This document shows positions 60,011-64,000 of a DNA stretch of 64,000 nt, one piece after another. Location of the stretch: the NCBI GenBank assembly GCA_024707225.1, contig JANQAE010000001.1:248001-312000 (forward strand). The letters are read 5' to 3'. The notes beneath the pieces are model-generated. The model was not told the DNA's origin and ran no database searches. It saw only the letters and a list, made by a program, of their open reading frames with translations. This stretch comes from Dokdonella sp. Lineage in GTDB: Bacteria; Pseudomonadota; Gammaproteobacteria; Xanthomonadales; Rhodanobacteraceae. Every line of letters begins with the position of its first letter. Position 1 is the first letter of the stretch. Position numbers and translations under genes: made by a program.

Positions 60011-61023
60011 ACGGCAAACCCAAGATCCTCTCGGTCGACGACACGCCGGCCAATCTGATGGCGGTGCGCACGCTGCTGGCACGGTTCGACGTGGACGTGA
60101 TCGAGGCGCGCAGCGGCAACGAGGCGCTGGCGGCCACGCTCGATCACGAGTTCGCGCTGATCCTGCTCGACGTCAGCATGCCGGACATGAGCGGATTCGA
60201 GGTCGCCAACCTGCTCGCGCAGGAGCCGAGCACGCGCGAGACGCCGATCATCTTCGTGTCGGCGACCTATGCCGACGAGGTGCATCGTCTGCAGGGCTAC
60301 CACTCCGGCGCGGTCGACTACATCACCAAGCCGCTCGACGAGCGCGTGCTGCGCTCGAAGGTGCAGGTGTTCCTGGACCTGTACAAGCGCGGCACGATGC
60401 TCAAGCGTGCGCTGAGCCAGCTCGCCGAGCGCAATGCGCAACTCGAGCGCGAGGTCGCCGAGCGCCGCCAGTCCGAGGCGGAGGTCCGGCATCTGGCCAG
60501 CCACGATCACCTGACCGGCCTGCCGAACCGGCGCCACTTCATGGACGTGCTTCAGCGCGCGATCGCGCGCAGCGCGTCCGATGGGGCGTCCTGCGCGCTG
60601 TTGTACTTCGACGTCGACGGTTTCAAGCCGATCAACGACCTGTACGGTCATCTGGTCGGCGACGAGGTGCTGCTGCGGATCGCCGAGCGGTTGCGAACCT
60701 TCTGCGGCGAGGACTCCATGGCCGCCCGGCTCGGCGGCGACGAGTTCGCGATCGTCGTCGATCGGGTCGCCGATGCCGACGCCGCGGCCGTCTACGCCGA
60801 GCGCGTCGCCATGTGTCTGGGCAGGCCGCTGACGCTGAGCTCGGCCCACGAGCGCGATCCGCTGGAGCTGGCGGTGCGGCTCAGCATCGGCATCGCGCTG
60901 TTTCCGCTGCACGGCAGCGACTGCGACGGCCTGATCCGCGCGGCCGACCAGGCGATGTACGCGGCCAAGCGCGCCGGCAACGGACACGGGGCGGTTTTCG
61001 CCGGCCGCGGCGACGCGGCATGA
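60007..61023 (+). CDS. Response regulator with GGDEF diguanylate cyclase output
   Basis: A 338-residue protein. Receiver domain 1-120 with acidic pair in ILSVDDTPANLM, phospho-Asp55 in LLDVSMPDMSG and Lys in YITKPLDE. A linker coiled coil spans 125-160 (RALSQLAERNAQLEREVAER). The GGDEF domain begins SHDHLTGLPNRRHFMD and has the intact active site RLGGDEFAIV (243-247). The residues where an RxxD inhibitory site is expected read GEDS, so product inhibition by c-di-GMP through that site is unlikely. It should make c-di-GMP upon phosphorylation, probably by the hybrid kinase of the same operon. Confidence 0.95.
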   Translation: MNGKPKILSVDDTPANLMAVRTLLARFDVDVIEARSGNEALAATLDHEFALILLDVSMPDMSGFEVANLLAQEPSTRETPIIFVSATYADEVHRLQGYHSGAVDYITKPLDERVLRSKVQVFLDLYKRGTMLKRALSQLAERNAQLEREVAERRQSEAEVRHLASHDHLTGLPNRRHFMDVLQRAIARSASDGASCALLYFDVDGFKPINDLYGHLVGDEVLLRIAERLRTFCGEDSMAARLGGDEFAIVVDRVADADAAAVYAERVAMCLGRPLTLSSAHERDPLELAVRLSIGIALFPLHGSDCDGLIRAADQAMYAAKRAGNGHGAVFAGRGDAA

Positions 61024-61916
61024 ACGCACGCATCGCGCTGGCGACGACGCCGCCCGCACGCGGCCTCGACGAGGACATGGTCCCGCTGCTGGACGCACTG
61101 CGCGCGGCCGGCGCCGACGCGCTGGCCGTCGACTGGGACGATGCCGCGGTCGACTGGCGCGGCTTCGACGCGGTGCTGCCGCGCTCGACGTGGGACTACT
61201 GCGAGCGGCTGCCGGCGTTCCTGGACTGGACGCGCCGCGTCGCCGCGCTGACGCAGCTGCTCAATCCGGCCGACGTGATCGCCTGGAACACCGACAAGCA
61301 CTACCTGCGCACGCTCGCCGAGGCCGGCGTCGCGATCATCCCGTCGTCGTTCGCCGAGCCCGGTGAGGATGCCGATGCGGTCTGGCGCGCGTTCGTCGAC
61401 GCGCATCCGGGTGACGGAGACGTCGTCGTCAAGCCGGCCGTCGGTGCCGGCTCGCGCGACGCCGAGCGGCACCCGCGCAACGCGCCCGCTGCGGCGGTGG
61501 CGCACATCGCACGCCTGCTCGAGGCCGGGCGCAGCGCGCTGGTGCAGCCGTATCTGGACCGCGTCGACGTCGACGGCGAGACCGCCCTGATTCATCTGGA
61601 CGGCCGCTACAGCCATGCGATCCGCAAGGGTCCGCTGCTGCGGCGCGCGGCGCCGGCGACGCGCGCGCTGTTCGCGGCCGAGCGGATCGGCGCGCGCGAA
61701 CCCGGCGCCGACGAGCGCGCACTGGCCGAGCGCGTGCTCGCCGCGGTGCCGTTCGACGGCCCGCTGACCTATGCGCGAGTCGATCTGGTCCGCGCCGGCG
61801 ACGGCACGCCGTGCGTGCTCGAGCTCGAGCTGGTCGAGCCCTCGCTGTTCTTCGATCATGCGCCCGGCTCGGCGGCGCGGCTGGCCGAGGCGATCCTGCG
61901 CCGCGTGCGCCGCTGA
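61020..61916 (+). CDS. ATP-grasp domain protein (RimK/glutathione-synthetase-like)
   Basis: A 298-residue protein beginning MNARIALATTPPARGLDED. The N-terminal domain has FDAVLPRSTWDYCERLPAFL. The ATP-grasp core shows NTDKHYLRTLAEAGVAIIPS, VVVKPAVGAGSRDAERH, ALVQPYLDRVDVDGETALIH, YSHAIRKGPLL and VDLVRAGDGTPCVLELELVE then PSLFF, in line with ATP-grasp ligases of the cycloserine-synthesis DcsG-like group. These couple ATP hydrolysis to amide or ester bond formation; the substrate here is unknown. It is coupled to the diguanylate cyclase gene by an ATGA overlap, an arrangement I do not know from described systems. Confidence 0.88.
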   Translation: MNARIALATTPPARGLDEDMVPLLDALRAAGADALAVDWDDAAVDWRGFDAVLPRSTWDYCERLPAFLDWTRRVAALTQLLNPADVIAWNTDKHYLRTLAEAGVAIIPSSFAEPGEDADAVWRAFVDAHPGDGDVVVKPAVGAGSRDAERHPRNAPAAAVAHIARLLEAGRSALVQPYLDRVDVDGETALIHLDGRYSHAIRKGPLLRRAAPATRALFAAERIGAREPGADERALAERVLAAVPFDGPLTYARVDLVRAGDGTPCVLELELVEPSLFFDHAPGSAARLAEAILRRVRR

Positions 61917-62426
61917 CGCTTCCGCAGCCGCTGGAAGCGGGTGACCTCGTTCGTCGAATGCGCAGCGTCGTAACGACGCGCTTGCGCGTTCGCGCCGGGT
62001 GTCGTAGGCGAGGGCACGCGAGGCTCGGCGTGACGGATGTTGGTCAAGAAATGATCGACCTGGGTTGACAGCGCACAACGGCGCGGCCTGCAGGGCATCA
62101 TCCCAGGACTATCCACAGGTCTGTCCACGGCGGCTGTGGACAACTCCGAGGCGGTCGGTGCGGCCGCACGCACGAGCGCGGCGCTGCGTCCGGTCGGCCC
62201 GCGCCGACGCCGGCGCCATGCGCAGCGCGAACGCTCGGTCCGGCGCAGCCGCCGCGATGCGCGCGGTCTCGGCCGTGCGATTGTTTCCGGCCGTGCCGCG
62301 CTGTCCGGAATCGCGGCGCTCGCCGCGTCACGTTACAATGCCGCCCCGCTGCGGCGGGCACGAGCCCTGCGGCCCGTCAGCCGCCTGCCGGTGTCCACAC
62401 GAGTTGTCCGAAGGAATTCCCCCACG
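61917..62426. promoter_or_regulatory. Upstream region of etfBA with DnaA-box-like repeats
   Basis: About 510 bases without a gene. At 62109-62143 three near-matches to the DnaA box TTATCCACA cluster: CTATCCACA (62109-62117), CTGTCCACG (62121-62129) and TTGTCCACA on the minus strand (62135-62143). A fourth, GTGTCCACA, is at 62391-62399. The middle two form a TGTCCAC...GTGGACA palindrome. TACAAT at 62334-62339 is a candidate -10 box for etfB. Confidence 0.45.
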
Positions 62427-63175
62427 ATGAAGATCCTGGTCGGCTACAAGCGCGTCGTCGATTACAACGTGCGCATCCAAGTCAAGCCGGACGGCAGCGG
62501 CGTCGTCACCGACGGCGTCAAGCTGTCCGCCAACCCGTTCGACGACATCGCGCTGGAAGAGGCGCTGCGCCTGCGCGAGAAGGGCATCGCCAGCGAGGTC
62601 ATCGTCGCCACGATCGGCCCGGCCGATGCCCAGGCGCACATCCGCAACGGCCTGGCGATGGGCGCGAACCGCGCGATCCACGTCGTCACCGCCGAGGCGA
62701 TCCAGCCGCTGACCGCGCGCGCGCGCTGCTCAAGCTGGTCGAGAAGGAGCAGCCGCAGATCGTGCTGCTCGGCAAGCAGGCGATCGACGACGATGCCAAC
62801 CAGACCGGACAGATGCTGGCGGCGCTGTGGGACCGTCCGCAGGCGACGTTCGCGTCGAAGGTCGAGGTCGACGGCGGCGTCGCGCGCGTCACGCGCGAGG
62901 TCGATGCAGGCCTGGAGACGATCGAGGTCGACCTGCCGGCCGTGATCACCTCGGACCTGCGCCTCAACGAGCCGCGCTTCATCAAGCTGCCGGACATCAT
63001 GAAGGCCAAGGCCAAGCCGATCGAGACGATCGAGCTGGCCAGTCTCGGCGTCGAGCCGGGCGATCATCTGAAGACCACGCATTACGCCGCGCCGGCCAAG
63101 CGCAGCAAGGGCGTCATGGTCAAGGACGTCGCCGAGCTGGTCGCCGCACTGAAGAGCAAGGGGTTGATCCGATGA
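62427..63175 (+). CDS. etfB: Electron transfer flavoprotein beta subunit, frame broken by one missing base
   Basis: Reconstructed as 249 residues from ATG 62427. N-terminal MKILVGYKRVVDYNVRIQVK and LSANPFDDIALEEALRLREK, then VIVATIGPADAQAHIRNGLA with MGANRAIHV, are standard. A GC-repeat tract at 62713-62727 lacks one base. With it restored, QPLTAR joins ALLKLVEKEQPQIVLLGKQA, and the family signature IDDDANQTGQMLAALW follows. The C-terminus has VITSDLRLNEPRFIKLPDIM. Span has remainder 2 mod 3. EtfB binds AMP and with EtfA passes electrons from acyl-CoA dehydrogenases to the quinone pool. ATGA-coupled to etfA. Confidence 0.93.
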
Positions 63176-64000
63176 GCCGCATTCTGATCGTCGCCGAGCA
63201 TCTGGACGGCGCACTGAACACCGCCACCGCGCGCAGCGTCTCCTGCGCGAAGGCCATCGGCGGCGACATCCACGTGCTGGTGCTGGCGGCCGAGGCGTCT
63301 GCGGTCGCGGCCGAAGCGGCCGCCATCGACGGCGTCGGCAAGGTGCTGACCGTGACGCGGCCCGAGAACGCGCATGCCCTGGCCGCGGTGCTGGCGCCGC
63401 AGATCGCCGCGGTCGCCGGCTCCGGCTACACGCATCTGCTGCTGCCGTCGACGACGTTCGGCAAGGACGTGGCGCCGCGCGTCGCCGCGCTGCTCGGCGT
63501 CGCCCAGGTCTCGGACATCATGTCGGTCGAGGGCGCGCAGACGTTCAAGCGTCCGATCTATGCCGGCAACGCGATCGTCACGGTCGAGGCACCGGCCGGT
63601 GCGCTGATCGTCGGTACGGTGCGCACCGCCTCGTATCCGGCGGCCGCCGGCGGCGGCTCGGCGCCGGTCGAGGCGCTCTCGCCGGACGTCGCGCTGCCGT
63701 CGCATACGCGCTTCGTCGGCCTGGCCCAGGGCAAGACCGACCGCCCGGACCTGCAGGGCGCCGCCAGGGTCGTCTCGGGCGGCCGTGCGCTCGGCTCGGC
63801 CGAGCAGTTCCAGCTGATCTACGGCCTGGCCGACAAGATCGGCGCGGCGGTCGGCGCCTCGCGCGCCGCGGTCGACGCCGGCTACGCGCCGAACGATCTG
63901 CAGGTCGGCCAGACCGGCAAGATCATCGCGCCGGAGCTCTACATCGCGATCGGCATCTCCGGTGCGATTCAGCATCTGACCGGCATCAAGGACGCCGGCA
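63172..64000 (+). CDS. etfA: Electron transfer flavoprotein alpha subunit, N-terminal part (runs off the window)
   Basis: About 276 residues are visible from ATG 63172, which overlaps the etfB stop. MSRILIVAEHLDGALNTATA is the usual start. YTHLLLPSTTFGKDVAPRVA and PIYAGNAIVTVEAPA define the N-terminal domain. The FAD-binding domain begins around ARVVSGGRALGSAEQFQLI, and includes VGASRAAVDAGYAPNDLQVG, then QTGKIIAPELYIAIGISGAI and QHLTGIKDAG at the edge. The remaining 35-40 residues lie outside. No frame damage is seen in the visible part. Confidence 0.96.
   Translation, partial: MSRILIVAEHLDGALNTATARSVSCAKAIGGDIHVLVLAAEASAVAAEAAAIDGVGKVLTVTRPENAHALAAVLAPQIAAVAGSGYTHLLLPSTTFGKDVAPRVAALLGVAQVSDIMSVEGAQTFKRPIYAGNAIVTVEAPAGALIVGTVRTASYPAAAGGGSAPVEALSPDVALPSHTRFVGLAQGKTDRPDLQGAARVVSGGRALGSAEQFQLIYGLADKIGAAVGASRAAVDAGYAPNDLQVGQTGKIIAPELYIAIGISGAIQHLTGIKDAG

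Noticed and set aside
62100-62150. Chromosomal replication origin
   Set aside because: DnaA-box-like sites are imperfect, no AT-rich unwinding region and no dnaA, rpmH or gyrB nearby.

Overview
The window is a GC-rich (roughly two thirds G+C, my estimate) chromosomal segment of a gammaproteobacterium. The gene content points to the order Xanthomonadales (Lysobacterales), perhaps a Rhodanobacteraceae-type genus. The signs are a tmRNA tag ANDDNYALAA beside smpB, divergent smpB/ratA-rnfH followed by bamE and fur, pilB-pilC-pilD with tandem pilins, an ECF sigma factor coupled to a TPR Ser/Thr kinase, and FG-GAP secreted proteins. The genus is inference.

Layout. 1-1679: ligase-associated exonuclease and the start of an ATP-dependent DNA ligase (minus strand). 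2039-8762: a complete type I restriction-modification operon hsdM-hsdS-hsdR (minus), lower in GC than its surroundings. 8876-16890: MAPEG protein, FG-GAP secreted protein, Ser/Thr kinase with its ECF sigma factor, and a secreted propeller-like protein (all minus). 17253-25531: housekeeping block with tmRNA, smpB, ratA, rnfH, bamE, fur, purB, a CorC-like protein, fumC and a proline-rich exported protein. 25629-35055: a YtrA-type GntR/ABC operon with a candidate operator, a divergent AraC regulator and aldo/keto reductase, and an RND pump with its adaptor. 35346-46851: type IV pilus genes pilD, pilC, pilB and two pilins, split by an oppositely oriented glycan cluster (GT2/methyltransferase, GT4, flippase-like membrane protein, methyltransferase) and a GT-C glycosyltransferase next to the pilins. 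Each pilin gene has its own sigma-54 promoter match. 47500-53069: a secreted Rhs/YD-repeat protein with an AT-rich C-terminal tip and a small membrane protein that may be its immunity partner. 53478-54161: two small unknown genes. 54935-61916: a tightly packed signalling operon (hybrid histidine kinase, CheR, CheB, REC-GGDEF, ATP-grasp). 62427-64000: etfB and the start of etfA.

A cross-cutting feature is ten places where a conserved gene changes reading frame by one base. They include smpB, pilC, etfB, cheR, the hybrid kinase, the aldo/keto reductase and the Rhs gene, and several lie in G7, T10 or GC-repeat tracts. For these genes I give the reconstructed span from start to stop. The pattern looks more like uncorrected sequencing indels than decay, and it makes some naive ORFs misleading, notably an apparent CheR-CheB fusion.

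Coordinates of starts are my choice among in-frame candidates; alternatives are noted. No CRISPR array, rRNA, insertion sequence or tRNA (other than tmRNA) was recognised.
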